NCBI GenBank assembly: GCA_033297075.1
Contig: MU858067.1
Coordinates: forward strand, 62,001 to 126,000
Source: Rhypophila decipiens
Lineage: Eukaryota > Ascomycota > Sordariomycetes > Sordariales > Naviculisporaceae
Direction of reading: 5' to 3'
Length of the DNA stretch: 64,000 nt
The notes under the pieces are model-generated. The model ran no database searches, was not told the origin of the DNA, and saw nothing but the letters and a program-made list of their open reading frames with translations. Position 1 is the stretch's first letter. The number at the start of each line of letters is the position of its first letter. Below are positions 32,183 through 42,632 of this stretch, piece by piece. The position numbers and the translations under genes were made by a program.

Positions 32183-34315
32183 ATGGAGACCAGACCATGA
32201 CATACTTCTGGAGTCGGGGCGCTGGTTGATATGTTTGGGCTCTTGGGTCCTCTTTGCGTGTTTTGTTACCTGCAGCAGCTTATGATACCTATTTCGCGTC
32301 ACATATATTTATATCTTGCCTGACGTTGGTCTGCACCGGCGGGTCAGCTTCTCGTCTTGAAGTCTCGGTGGACAAGGATCGGGGCAAACAGTTTTGGTGT
32401 TTCTTTCTAATTTTTTGCTGTTGACTTTTATATCGGTGTTTGGGTCGGGGTTGTTCTCTGGGTTTGTTTTCTTTGGTTCATTCTGCTTACCTCGATGTAC
32501 TGTATGATTTTGACGATCAAACGTTTTTTTCGTTCTATACGTACAGACAGGGCAACAAGAACATGGACGCTGGGTGGGTGGGTGGCTAGCGATGGATGGT
32601 TGGAGTGACGGACGCATGGCTGGCTTTGGTCCTGGTAGTTCTCTGGTGGTTAGGTGCAACTGAAAATTTCCCTTTGACGGATATTGGACGGGGCCCTTTA
32701 TACGCATGTACAAATTGAGTCCCCTTTAAGCAGTTTTTGTTCTCGTCTCTTGTCTGCTGGTAATTTTCGTAACTCTTAGGTGTCTTGCGTTGGGGAGTCG
32801 TCTCCTCGGGGTGCTTGTGCTGTTGTTCTTCGTCAAGGGTTGCAGGCTTGTCTTTTGTTAAGGGTCATGGTACGGGTATGTATTGAGATTCTGTCACCGA
32901 CCACCATGCTGGGTTGGGGGGGTCCGGCAACATGTATCTAGCATGGTCCCATAAGCATGTTACGGCTGCAACAGAGGTACTTTTTCATAAGTATTACATT
33001 GGCGGTAGAGCTGGTCACTCTGTTGCTTTGCAACATGCTGTTTTGGCTTTAACAGCATGTTGCATTGCAAGCCTTACAGTACAACAACCCCCATTTTCCG
33101 GCCAAAAAATGGCCATATAGTTGTAAGTCTTGCAATTCAACATGGTGTTAAAGCCAAAACATGCTTTTTAAGGGCATTTTTAAGTTTTTGTCATCAGCAA
33201 ACCTTATCTGCTCCTCTGTTGTGCGAGCAAAAATACTCGGTATTCATGCTAGAGGCACGTTTCGGTACTGAGCTGTACTTCTTTGTAGGTGACCCCCCAG
33301 TGCCTATGCCGTGACGTATTTCGTCTTTCAGTCGTCCCCAACCAGCCGGGCAGCTTCCTTCTTGGGCTTGGCATTCAGGGGCACCCTCCAGTCACCCCCT
33401 ATCCCCTAGACACCAGCTGGCACGGTAGGTAAATATTTGCAACCTAGGTACACTTATACAGTACAGACAGTTTTGTACTTGACAAAGAGCACTACCGACA
33501 CCACAAGATATACAATTTTACTATATTTACTTCAAGCCATCAAGCAATACACATTCCCTCCGCGCACCCTACAATTCACACCATACAGCACTGAACATCA
33601 TCCCAGACATCAAGAACGAGAAGCCCTATAGTAAACAACTGAAGGATAGCAGGCCCCAAAGTAAAACCAGAGTTGCCTCCTGCAGCCAGCCTGTATCCAT
33701 CCATTTTACTCTGCCCTGCAATTTTACCTGAACTGCGTAGGGAAGCTCAGGGCAGGGACTCAGTTTCCTCTTCAGCCCAACCGGGGGTGGGTTATCCTGT
33801 GCAAAAGAATAATACCACCACCAACAACTACTCTTGCCTCCAATTCATGCAGATCAGCATAGAGACCTGCCAGGTAGGTATTTACGGATGCCCCTTTTCA
33901 CTCAACCTTGGCTACCCTTCCCTAGGTACCCAATCGTGGACAATCTTCTAGGGCACGTCCTCCTCTGAGGCAAGACCGCTTGTAGGGTAAGAGCTTGTCT
34001 AGCGCAAGTCCTCTTCCGTAGTAAGAGCTTCTCCAGGCGAGGTAGGGAACAACTCAAACAGCAAGACAGGCCGCTGGCTCACATCTACTTGCCCCCTTTT
34101 TCATGTATCCTTTTAAGACTATGAAAAACGCAAACCGCATGTTATGAAATTCCGAATACAACCATCAAGTAGAAAACTAACATACTGGCAAACTCGTAAA
34201 ATCATAACCAAGTCCTAAGCATCCAATACACCAAGATGAAGAAGCAGCGTTTCACTTGGCCGCCAAAAAAAAAAAGCAAAATCTTCCCTTTCCCTTGTTG
34301 CTAACCCTACCTGAC
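32183..34315. other. Gene-poor region between the HMG-box gene and urease
   Basis: About 2.1 kb of 3' flanks of two convergent genes. Apart from the foldback sequence at 33032-33165 (separate entry) and short CCTAGGTA motifs near 33440 and 33920, I see nothing recognisable. Confidence 0.45.
33032..33165. repeat. Foldback (imperfect inverted repeat), possible MITE remnant
   Basis: The left arm (about 33033-33078) and right arm (about 33121-33165) are inverted copies sharing the core TTTTGGCTTTAACA, then CATGTTG, ATTGCAAG and CTTACA, with three isolated mismatches. The loop is about 42 nt and contains its own short palindrome (GGCCAAAAAATGGCC). The left arm also holds a perfect 9-bp inverted repeat, AACATGCTG ... 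CAGCATGTT. No flanking target-site duplication was evident to me. Confidence 0.8.
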
Positions 34316-37044
34316 CTAGTAAACAAACCAACTCTGCGTAAGCGGCAACTCGGTACTCGGTTCAGCCGTGCAGACCTCGCCGTCCGCCTCGACGGTATAC
34401 CTCTCCGGATCAACCTTCATCTTGGGCATGCTATCGTTGTACTTCATATCCTTCTTGCCCACCGTCCTACACCCCCTGACAGCCTCGACTCGTTTCTTGA
34501 GCGCATAGCTCCCCACGGCTCCAGTGTCGATACTAGCCTGCGAAACGAACAACACACTCGTGGCCGGGACCTGGGGCGCAAACATGGGCCTGCCCACAAG
34601 CGGCTGGATCGTCGGGATTGATGCGTTTGGATCACCCTTTCATCACCCTTATCAGCTTATATCCTCCCAAGAGAAAGAGAAAAAACTCACCATCATAGCC
34701 CAAGCAATCAACCCACTCTTGATCACCAAGCTCGGCTTGGTCCCGAACCAAGCAGGATCCCAAACCACCAAGTCGGCCAGCTTGCCAACCTCGACACTCC
34801 CCACCAGATGCGCCATTCCCTGCGCCAAGGCGGGGTTGATCGTGTACTTGCTGACATACCTCTTGACACGATAATTATCCGCCCCGGTGCCTTCATCTTG
34901 AACTAACGGGCCGCGCTGGCTCTTGTTCTTGTGCGCCGTGTTCCATGTTCGCAGGATGACTTCCCCGCAGCGACCCATGGCCTGGGAGTCGCTGCTCATC
35001 ATGCTGATTGCTCCGAGGTCGTGCAGGACGTCTTCTGCCGCGATGGTTTCGGCCCGGATCCGGCTCTCGGCAAAGGCTACGTCTTCTGGGATGTTTTTGG
35101 AGAGGTGGTGGCAGACCATTAGCATGTCGAGGTGTTCGTCTAGGGTGTTTCGCGTGTAAGGGCGGGTAGGGTTGGTTGACGAGGGCAAGACGTTGGGGTG
35201 CTCGACTACGCTGATGATGTCGGGTGCGTGGCCTCCGCCTGCGCCTTCGGTGTGGTAGGTGTGTATGGTTCGGCCCTTGAACGCTGCGATGGTGGACTCC
35301 ACAAACCCAGATTCGTTGAGCGTGTCCGTGTGGATTAGACACTGGATGTCGAGCTCGTCGCAGACTGTGAGGCAGGAATCGATCGCGGCGGGGGTGGTTC
35401 CCCAGTCCTCGTGGAGTTTCAAGCCACATGCTCCAGCGTTGACTTGTTCACGCAGGGCGAGAGGGTCGCTGTCGTTGCCTTTGCCTGTGATGCCCACGTT
35501 CAGAGGTAGGTGGTCGCAGGCTTGGAGCATCTGGCGCATGTAATGCGCCCCGGGGGTGCAAGTCGTGGCATTTGTACCGGCGCTGGGCCCCGTCCCGCCA
35601 CCGAGCATAGTCGTCACTCCCGAGGCAAGGGATTCCCACGCCTGCTGGGGACAGATGAAGTGGATGTGGGTGTCTAGCCCGCCAGCGGTGATGATCTTGC
35701 CCTCGCCGGCGACGACATCGGTACAGCTGCCCACAATCATGCCCGGCGTGACCCCGTCCATGACGTCGGGGTTACCAGCCTTGCCGATCCCCACGATGAC
35801 GCCTTCTTTCACACCAATGTCAGCCTTGTAAATGCCCGTCCAATCCACAATCAGCGCGTTCGTGACAACCATGTCCAGCGTCTCTTTATCCGACCGTCCG
35901 GTAGCCTGTCCCATGCCTTCTCGCAAGGTCTTGCCACCTCCGAATTTACACTCATCCCCATAGACGGTCAAATCCTTCTCGACCTTGATCCAGAGATCCG
36001 TCTTGCCCAGTCGTAACAGATCCCCCGTGGTAGGCCCAAACATGGTCGCATACGCTGCCCGGTCCATGGTAAAGGGCTCCGTTACAAAGGCCATATCCCC
36101 CGCCGGCTCCGACACATGCGCGAACCCAGCCTTGACCAACTTGTCCACAATCTCCTCCGTCTTTGCAAGATCCACGACCCCGCTGGCGAGGTTATTCCCG
36201 CCCCGAATCACCTTCCCACCACCAATCTCGACGAGCGTGACCGTCTTGGTATCCCCCGGCTCAAACCTCACCGACGTTCCGGCGGGGATATCCAAGCGAT
36301 ATCCATACGCTCGCCCTCTATCAAACTCAAGCTGGGGATTCGTCTCAATAAAATGGTAATGACTCCCCACCTGAATCGGCCGATCCCCTTTACTCGTAAC
36401 CTTGAGCTTGATCCTCTTCCGCCCCTCATTCAACTTGACCTTCTCATCTTTCACCACAACCAAAGCGCCAGGCTGCTTGATAGCTTCATACGCAGCCTTC
36501 TCCGGCAGGGGAAAGATATCCTGGCTAGGAACGGGCAAGAAACTACCGTACAACGCCCTGGCGAGATCGCCATCGTCGGTGCTGACGGGGTTGTGCACAG
36601 TCACCAGGTAAGTCCCTGAGGGAAACGTGCCTTCCACTTGGATCTCATGGAGAGTGGAGGTTACTTCGGGGAGGACGTGTCGTCGGCCGAGCATGGTCGA
36701 GCCGAGGGACATGAGGTCCGCGACGGTGTGGTTCCCATCGCGGATCAATTCTTGGAGGTTGTTTGCGATCAATGCCTGATTGAGATTTTGTTAGTGATGG
36801 ATGAGTTGCGTGGGATGAGATAGATGGGGACTTGCCGTTGCCTCGGAGTGGTTCAGCTTCACGCCGCGGGCGAGGCGGCGCTGGGCGAGGAAGCCCAGTT
36901 GTGAGATTGTGAGCTTGTCTAGCTGTTTGTTTGTTTTGGACAAGGTTAGCTGCATTTCAATGTTTGTTCAAACGTGTGCGACAGTGATCAAGAGAGCCCA
37001 TATGAGGGATTGGTTGAACTTACCTCCCTCGGGACGAGATGCAT
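34316..37044 (-). CDS. URE1: Urease (fused gamma-beta-alpha, nickel enzyme)
   Basis: Four exons on the minus strand: 37044-37024, 36922-36836, 36775-34691 and 34636-34316, giving 837 residues, the usual length of fungal and plant ureases. It hydrolyses urea to ammonia and carbamate in the cytosol. The N-terminal gamma part starts [19 protein letters not shown], the beta part follows ([10 protein letters not shown]), then the alpha part. Visible active-site elements are nickel ligands in HIHFICPQQ, the Lys to be carbamylated in [18 protein letters not shown], and the flap motif MVCHHLS after [15 protein letters not shown]. The second intron (36835-36776) begins GCAAGT, a GC-AG intron, and only this choice keeps the frame. 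The enzyme needs accessory proteins (UreD/F/G type) that are not in this window. GATA sites upstream suggest nitrogen control. Confidence 0.97.
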
Positions 37045-37875
37045 TTTGCTTGATCTGAATATCTCTTATAAGGTAAATAGAATCACGACACAGATAAATA
37101 ATGTATATTTCTCGCAAGCCCAAAGCGAATCCGTCAATTGCAACACTCTGTGGATCGAGTGTTTGGACGATGAACTGATGGTTCACAGGCGTTCACCCGA
37201 ACTTGCCATGTGGGATACTAAAGTACGGTACAGAGAGGAGTGCCAACCATAACCTGTTAAGCTTAATCCCGGAACTTCCCTCCCCACTCATATCCAAGCC
37301 TCAATTCTCGAATCAGGCCTTTATCAAGTAACCGAGAGGTTCCCACCTCTCCCGTAAGGTTATACGTACAGCCATATTGCGGGAGCTATGCCGTGGCATG
37401 AACCGCCCGGTGCCGGCCAGAAGTCGAGGGGTGGGGAGGTGGGCTGGAACGGATGCTTCTTGATAAGCCCCGCATTCTACTGATAAGCACCATAGTCATT
37501 ACGAATCGGTACTGGGGATGGACTTACAAGCAGTATCAATATCCAGATGCGCTGTACTGGGGCAGTGAAAATCCCAGGGATCGGAAAGGATATGAGCGGT
37601 GCCCTAAGAGCGCAAAGTAAAGATAAATGTTAATGATGATGGCTACCTACATGTATTACTACTGATATCTTGAAATGCCCTGGATATTTCTCGCCCGAAC
37701 GCCAGCCTGCCCCATGATGTTATTGCCCAAGCCCAATCCAAAAGAACCGCCTGAAACCTCAGCGGTCTTTGGTATCTCCTGAAGCACCGAAAACCCAGAA
37801 TCCGTAAACAAAACAAAGACCATGTACTCCGCGTCGTGAATCCAGAAAGAAAAGAAAGAAAAAAGAAGGGACAAA
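37045..37875. other. Urease promoter region
   Basis: About 830 nt between the urease start and the stop of the next minus-strand gene, with no coding signal. It contains GATA motifs (separate entry) and a small 7-bp hairpin GAGAGGT-TCCC-ACCTCTC near 37332-37349. Confidence 0.5.
37461..37487. promoter_or_regulatory. Paired GATA motifs upstream of urease (AreA/NIT2-type)
   Basis: Two TGATAAG motifs at 37461-37467 and 37481-37487 lie in the same orientation, 20 bp apart and about 420-440 nt upstream of the urease ATG. A third TGATAA on the other strand lies at 37321-37326. The nitrogen regulators NIT2 and AreA bind GATA cores, and NIT2 favours two sites within about 30 bp. Function is inferred. 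Confidence 0.5.
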
Positions 37876-39630
37876 TCATGACGGCTCTATCAGGGCCTGC
37901 TCCTTCTCACCCTTGGCCCGCGCCAAAACTTCCTTGATCCTCTCATTCTCAATATCTCTGATCCTGGTTCTCGCAACCTCCAGCCTCTCGACACCGCGAT
38001 TGATGGTATCAATATGCACAGTGAGCGGCACATAAACCCTGTCTCTGACCAGCTCCGGCTCGGCAACCCTGTCGCGCAAGTCGTCCAGGCCATGTTGTAT
38101 CTTCTTGAGCTCCATAACCAAGTCATTGACCTGCTCCCTGGCGTCCGTACGCTGGCTCTCAACCTGCCTCAAGAGTGAGAGCTGGCTGCTGAGATCGCGG
38201 ATGCGCTTCGTATTGGCGCCGACCAGAGTCCATAGCGTCCACAAAATCTCGCTCTTCTTGCTCTGAACGTTTCCCTGGGTGCGGGCGACAAATTCTTTGA
38301 TCACCTCCAGATGGCCCTCTACCCCTTCAAGCGTGCCCAATACCGCCTGCGCCTCGAGGATCAGGTTCGCAATCTTGTCGGAAATGAGCGCTGTATGCTC
38401 AATGTACTTGTCGAGAATGATGCGTTCGGAAAAGACGGCGGGCTGGAAGGGAGAAAAAAGCCATTCTGCCCAGTCGCCAATCAATCCCCTGTGGCTGTCC
38501 TCATTTGCCAGCCCGTCGAGATAGCGTGATGTCCAGCGGTTGATGCTGATGATTGAGTCCACCGCCGAGCCGACGTGGGTGTTGAACTTTTGAAGATCGT
38601 CCGAGGCCTTGCGGGCCGTGTCGATGAAGCCGTCAAACTCGAGGACCAGTTCGTCCTTGTTCTGTAGCGTGCTGTAGCGCACCATGGTGCGCAGGTCGCG
38701 GACCGAGGTTTCTGAGCGTTTCATCTCCAACGGGAGAGAGATGCCTTTTGCTGACTTTTCGAGAACCTCCTCGAAACGGCCTTGTATGTTCATCAGGCCA
38801 TCAAACTCAACGGGCCTCCTGCGGGATTTGCCCGGCTTCGGGAGAATGTCGGGACAAAATGGTAAGCCGAGCGATGGCACACCAGGGACGCGACAGAGGG
38901 GCGATAGAGCGGCGTCGAAAGAGCCAAACACCATGTTTTTCATGAGTATCAAGCCGCCGAAGACCAGATATAGAGAGAGCATGATGGCCAAGGGCGTCTG
39001 GGCATATCGAAGGGCACGACCGAGGGTCCCAAAGCACCAGGAGAGCATATCAAGCAAAGCTCCTGGTAATGATTCAGACAACCGGCTTGTAAGTGTCTCT
39101 TTCCGTATTACGTCATCTTTTGACGTCTTCCGCCGAGAGGCCGACTTGGTGGGACTGCCGGTGAGATCGCCTTGTTGGCGACGACGAAGCCCCGGTAGAG
39201 ATGGGGGCGCGGGTCGGACTGTTCTCGAGGACTGGTTGCTGTCACGCCTGGGACTCTCCACCTCCACCCTGGGCATGAAGAACTCGGGCTCTGGCGAGCG
39301 GTGCCTCATGGCCTCCCTGGAAAGGTTCCGCACAGACTGGGGCACAGAAGGCCGAAAAGGAGTTCGCATAATGACCTGCTCGTCATTCTCGGCCGTTCTC
39401 AGGAAATCCTCAATATTGTCGTCCTGGGAGCCGCTGATACTAAATGGCTGGGAGCCCCCGAGGCTGAAGGGCTGAGAACTGGTGAACTGTGACGGGTCGC
39501 TCCCGCTCGATATGATGATTTCGTCATCGTCATGGAGTACCGACGTGTCGAAGCTGTCGTTCTCACCACCCTCGACCATGCGCCAGGAGCTGGAGACGTG
39601 CATCTCGCGTTTTCGTGCTCCTCCGGCCAT
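37876..39630 (-). CDS. Unrecognised single-pass membrane protein with coiled coils
   Basis: Single exon, 584 residues, function not recognised. The first 190 residues are disordered, acidic at first (VLHDDDEIIIS) and then basic (LRRRQQ, SRRKTSK), with a repeated SQPFS motif near residues 52-68. One strong transmembrane segment lies at about 209-231 (QTPLAIMLSLYLVFGGLILM). The region after it (about residues 280-570) is helical and charged, with likely coiled coils ending ERLEVARTRIRDIENERIKE. The size and architecture (disordered basic N-terminus, one TM, coiled-coil domain) would fit an inner nuclear membrane or ER protein, but this is only inference. Related proteins probably occur across filamentous ascomycetes. 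The start is the first ATG of the frame. It is divergent from the threonyl-tRNA synthetase gene. Confidence 0.75.
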   Translation of the reverse strand: MAGGARKREMHVSSSWRMVEGGENDSFDTSVLHDDDEIIISSGSDPSQFTSSQPFSLGGSQPFSISGSQDDNIEDFLRTAENDEQVIMRTPFRPSVPQSVRNLSREAMRHRSPEPEFFMPRVEVESPRRDSNQSSRTVRPAPPSLPGLRRRQQGDLTGSPTKSASRRKTSKDDVIRKETLTSRLSESLPGALLDMLSWCFGTLGRALRYAQTPLAIMLSLYLVFGGLILMKNMVFGSFDAALSPLCRVPGVPSLGLPFCPDILPKPGKSRRRPVEFDGLMNIQGRFEEVLEKSAKGISLPLEMKRSETSVRDLRTMVRYSTLQNKDELVLEFDGFIDTARKASDDLQKFNTHVGSAVDSIISINRWTSRYLDGLANEDSHRGLIGDWAEWLFSPFQPAVFSERIILDKYIEHTALISDKIANLILEAQAVLGTLEGVEGHLEVIKEFVARTQGNVQSKKSEILWTLWTLVGANTKRIRDLSSQLSLLRQVESQRTDAREQVNDLVMELKKIQHGLDDLRDRVAEPELVRDRVYVPLTVHIDTINRGVERLEVARTRIRDIENERIKEVLARAKGEKEQALIEPS

Positions 39631-40535
39631 GATGCGGGCCTGATCCGGCTGAAGGATGAGAACCCGAGAGGCGCATGCACACGGAGAGAACGCCCTGTCT
39701 TATAAGACCCGACAGGCAAGCGGGAGAGGTCGCGATGATCCGGGGTAGAACGCGTCGCGTGTTTAAGTGGTGACCGGATATCGACTGGCTGCCGGGTTCC
39801 TGAAGGCAGAAGCGGCCTTCTATAGGCTGGAACCTCAAATAGTGGGGGTATGGCCGATTCTCAAGACGAGCTTGACCAAAAATAAGGCAGGAGAAAGGCG
39901 CACAGACGAGAATGAGTCACGGAAATGTTAGGCAACAGGTGAATAGGGTGAAAGCGGTGTTTTATTTTGTTTATTTGGGATGAAAAGGAGTAGGTAATGG
40001 ATGATGCTTCATGGATGATCTGCCCAAGATACGGATATTCTTGATATGAATGGGAGCAGCCGGGTTACGTCGTTGTGTCGGGACAGGGAGAGCAGGGGGG
40101 CGTTAACTCCGTATCGATTGGAGGAGCCCAACTGCCCCCGTTCCAGGCTGTTGGTGTTCTGGGTGGCTGGGACGTTATCTTGTCTTGTTTCCTTCACTGT
40201 GAAGGCCTGGTGAATGCGGACGCAAGGCACTGTGTGAATTGCTGGATTATGGGTACGGTCCTGGTGTAACGATACTGAACGCATGACGCCAATCACCTGC
40301 CGTCTGACGCTGACAGCAGAGCCAAACGGCAGCCGGCGCAGCCATCTCCCGCACCGGTGCCCTTGCAGGGGCAGGGGTCACAAGAAGCTTAGGCCCAGCC
40401 AATGGGTGCCAAGACCCAAGCTTTCATCTCACCTACGATCCATGTCTCGGATCAACAAAAAAGTTTGGCGGTTTGGCGATATCCAATGCGCCTTTGACGA
40501 CGACAAGAGGAAAAGCGGCGCAGAAAGTCGGCGCC
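39631..40535. other. Divergent promoter region
   Basis: About 900 nt between the start of the membrane-protein gene (-) and that of the threonyl-tRNA synthetase (+). No gene is seen; open frames here are upstream extensions or shadows. Confidence 0.5.
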
Positions 40536-42083
40536 ATGCTCTTTATGCGGGCGACAAGATGGGCTTCTCCAAGGTTAACAAAGAATGCTGGCAGGTCGTG
40601 CAGGTTCCCAATTCTTCCGTCTAGAATCCAGTCTCGGTCCTGTTCGTCCTGCGACGATAGTCTCGGCACTCCCAGCAAGCCCGGCAAGCCCAACAGGAAG
40701 GGCAAGGCCCTCAATCCCCCAAACAACGATGCATCCGACCATCGGAACATTGGCATTCAACAAGAACTGTTCATGAACTCGATTTATAGCCCTGGTTCGC
40801 CGATACTCCTCCCCCACGGCGCGCGCATATTCAACCGACTCGCCGAGTTTCTTCGAAAACAATACGTCCAGTATGGCTTCCAAGAAGTCATCACGCCCAC
40901 CATCTACAAAAAGGCCCTCTGGGCCAAGTCGGGTCATCTTGAGAACTACGCCGACGACATGTACACGGTAACAAGCACGTCACCCTCTCGGGTCGCCGAA
41001 GAGGAGCTCGAAAATAACGAACAAGACGAGTACGGGCTCAAGCCCATGAACTGCCCCGGCCACTGCCTCATCTTCGCGGCCAAAAAGCACAGCTACCGCG
41101 AGCTCCCGATCCGATACGCCGACTTCAGCCCTTTACATCGGAATGAGGTGTCGGGGGCCCTGACGGGCCTCACTCGTGTGCGGCGCTTCCACCAGGACGA
41201 TGGTCACATCTTCTGCCGCCCATCCCAGATCGAATCCGAGATCCGGCAGACGCTCGACTTTATCCGTGTCGCGTACGGCGTGTTCCGACTAGGCCCCTAC
41301 CGCCTGGCGCTCTCTACACGACCAGAGCAGTACATGGGGAGTCTAGAGGACTGGGAGCAGGCAGAGGAGTCCCTGAGGCGGGCTCTCAACATGTCTGGAC
41401 AGGAATGGACCGTCAAGGAGGGCGATGGCGCATTCTACGGGCCCAAGATCGACGTGATCGTGAAGGACGCGGACGGAAAAGAGCACCAGACAGCCACGAT
41501 CCAGCTCGACTTCCAACTGCCCAAGAGGTTCGAGCTCGAATACACGGCACCTGCACCCGAGCTCGAGCAGAGGGGCAAAACAACGCTAGACCCCGATCTA
41601 CTCGCCGTGAAGGGGCCTGTCAGGCCGGTGCTAATCCACCGTGCCGTTCTGGGATCCGTCGAGCGTCTCATGGCACTCTTGATGGAGCAATACAGGGGGA
41701 ATTGGCCCTTTTGGCTGAACCCCAGGCAGGCTATCCTCTTGACAGTAAACGACACCGCGCCGATTGTTGAGTTTGCACGCAAGACGCAACAGATACTCCT
41801 CGGGGCGAAGCCAGGCGAAGATGGCACCGTCCAGGCATCCAATATGTTTGTCGACGTGGACGAGAGTCCCCGGAGCGTGAACGCCAAACTTCGCGAGGCC
41901 AGGCAGAAAGGCTATGGCATGATTATGGTGGTTGGGGACCGTGAGGTTGAGACGGGGACGCTCACGGTCGACATCAGGGGTATCCCAGAAAAACAGGGAC
42001 AGCCCAGGTCGCCCGACCAGGTGCAATATACCCCAGAAGGGATGCTTGAGCTTATGAAGCTCAAGGTAGAGTCGTACGAGTAG
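40536..42083 (+). CDS. MST1: Threonyl-tRNA synthetase, mitochondrial
   Basis: Single exon, 515 residues from the ATG that begins MLFMRATRWASPRLTKN. This N-terminus is rich in Arg, Ser and Ala with no acidic residues in its first 40, a good mitochondrial presequence. The open frame extends upstream but without ATG. It charges tRNA-Thr in the mitochondrial matrix. Class II motifs are clear: motif 1 near FQEVITPTIYKKALW, KPMNCPGHC with the zinc-binding Cys, motif 2 RNEVSG ... RVRRFHQDDGHIFC, and motif 3 near LGSVERLMALL. The C-terminal anticodon-binding domain (RQAILLTVNDTAP ... GYGMIMVVGDREVE) follows. The N-terminal TGS and editing domains of the cytosolic enzyme are missing, as in yeast Mst1. 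It lies 549 nt upstream of the Maf-like gene on the same strand. Confidence 0.93.
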   Translation: MLFMRATRWASPRLTKNAGRSCRFPILPSRIQSRSCSSCDDSLGTPSKPGKPNRKGKALNPPNNDASDHRNIGIQQELFMNSIYSPGSPILLPHGARIFNRLAEFLRKQYVQYGFQEVITPTIYKKALWAKSGHLENYADDMYTVTSTSPSRVAEEELENNEQDEYGLKPMNCPGHCLIFAAKKHSYRELPIRYADFSPLHRNEVSGALTGLTRVRRFHQDDGHIFCRPSQIESEIRQTLDFIRVAYGVFRLGPYRLALSTRPEQYMGSLEDWEQAEESLRRALNMSGQEWTVKEGDGAFYGPKIDVIVKDADGKEHQTATIQLDFQLPKRFELEYTAPAPELEQRGKTTLDPDLLAVKGPVRPVLIHRAVLGSVERLMALLMEQYRGNWPFWLNPRQAILLTVNDTAPIVEFARKTQQILLGAKPGEDGTVQASNMFVDVDESPRSVNAKLREARQKGYGMIMVVGDREVETGTLTVDIRGIPEKQGQPRSPDQVQYTPEGMLELMKLKVESYE

Positions 42084-42632
42084 ATTCATGTGATCGGCCC
42101 AGAGCCATGCATTTGTTCGAGTCTACGGATAGCTAAGCTTCGATCCTATGTAATATGTACATGTAGGGGTGTAACGATAGCTGTAAATATCGCAATCTGA
42201 AAGAGGCTCATCTGAAATACATAATGAAGCGTTTAGTATCAGTTTACCTACCGCAGTTTTTAGCGACCTTGCCAGAGTACCTATCGGAGATTTACATAAA
42301 TACAAGTTGTCTCGGCATCCGAATCATCTGAAGCTTTACCCCGTAGCCCACGTGCAATTTACGGCTTGAGGTGATGACGTATGTACATGGAGGGCCTTGA
42401 CGGGAGTTAAACACTGTGGGTCACGGCTATAACGGAACCAGACGCAGCGGGTGTTCCTGCATCAGGCTGAGTTTACCGACCCCGCCATCCATGATCCATC
42501 CATCCATTAACAGTTCTTCTTGCAAGATATCACGACTTCCACACCAAAAAAACAAGGCATCTAAACTTGCTCCTTTCTCTATTTCTCCCAACACCTAACA
42601 GCGTACCCAAGGCAATCTATCAACAAAACAAA
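42084..42632. other. Intergenic between two plus-strand genes
   Basis: About 550 nt with no coding signal. A short CATCCATCCATC run occurs near 42495-42507. Confidence 0.5.
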
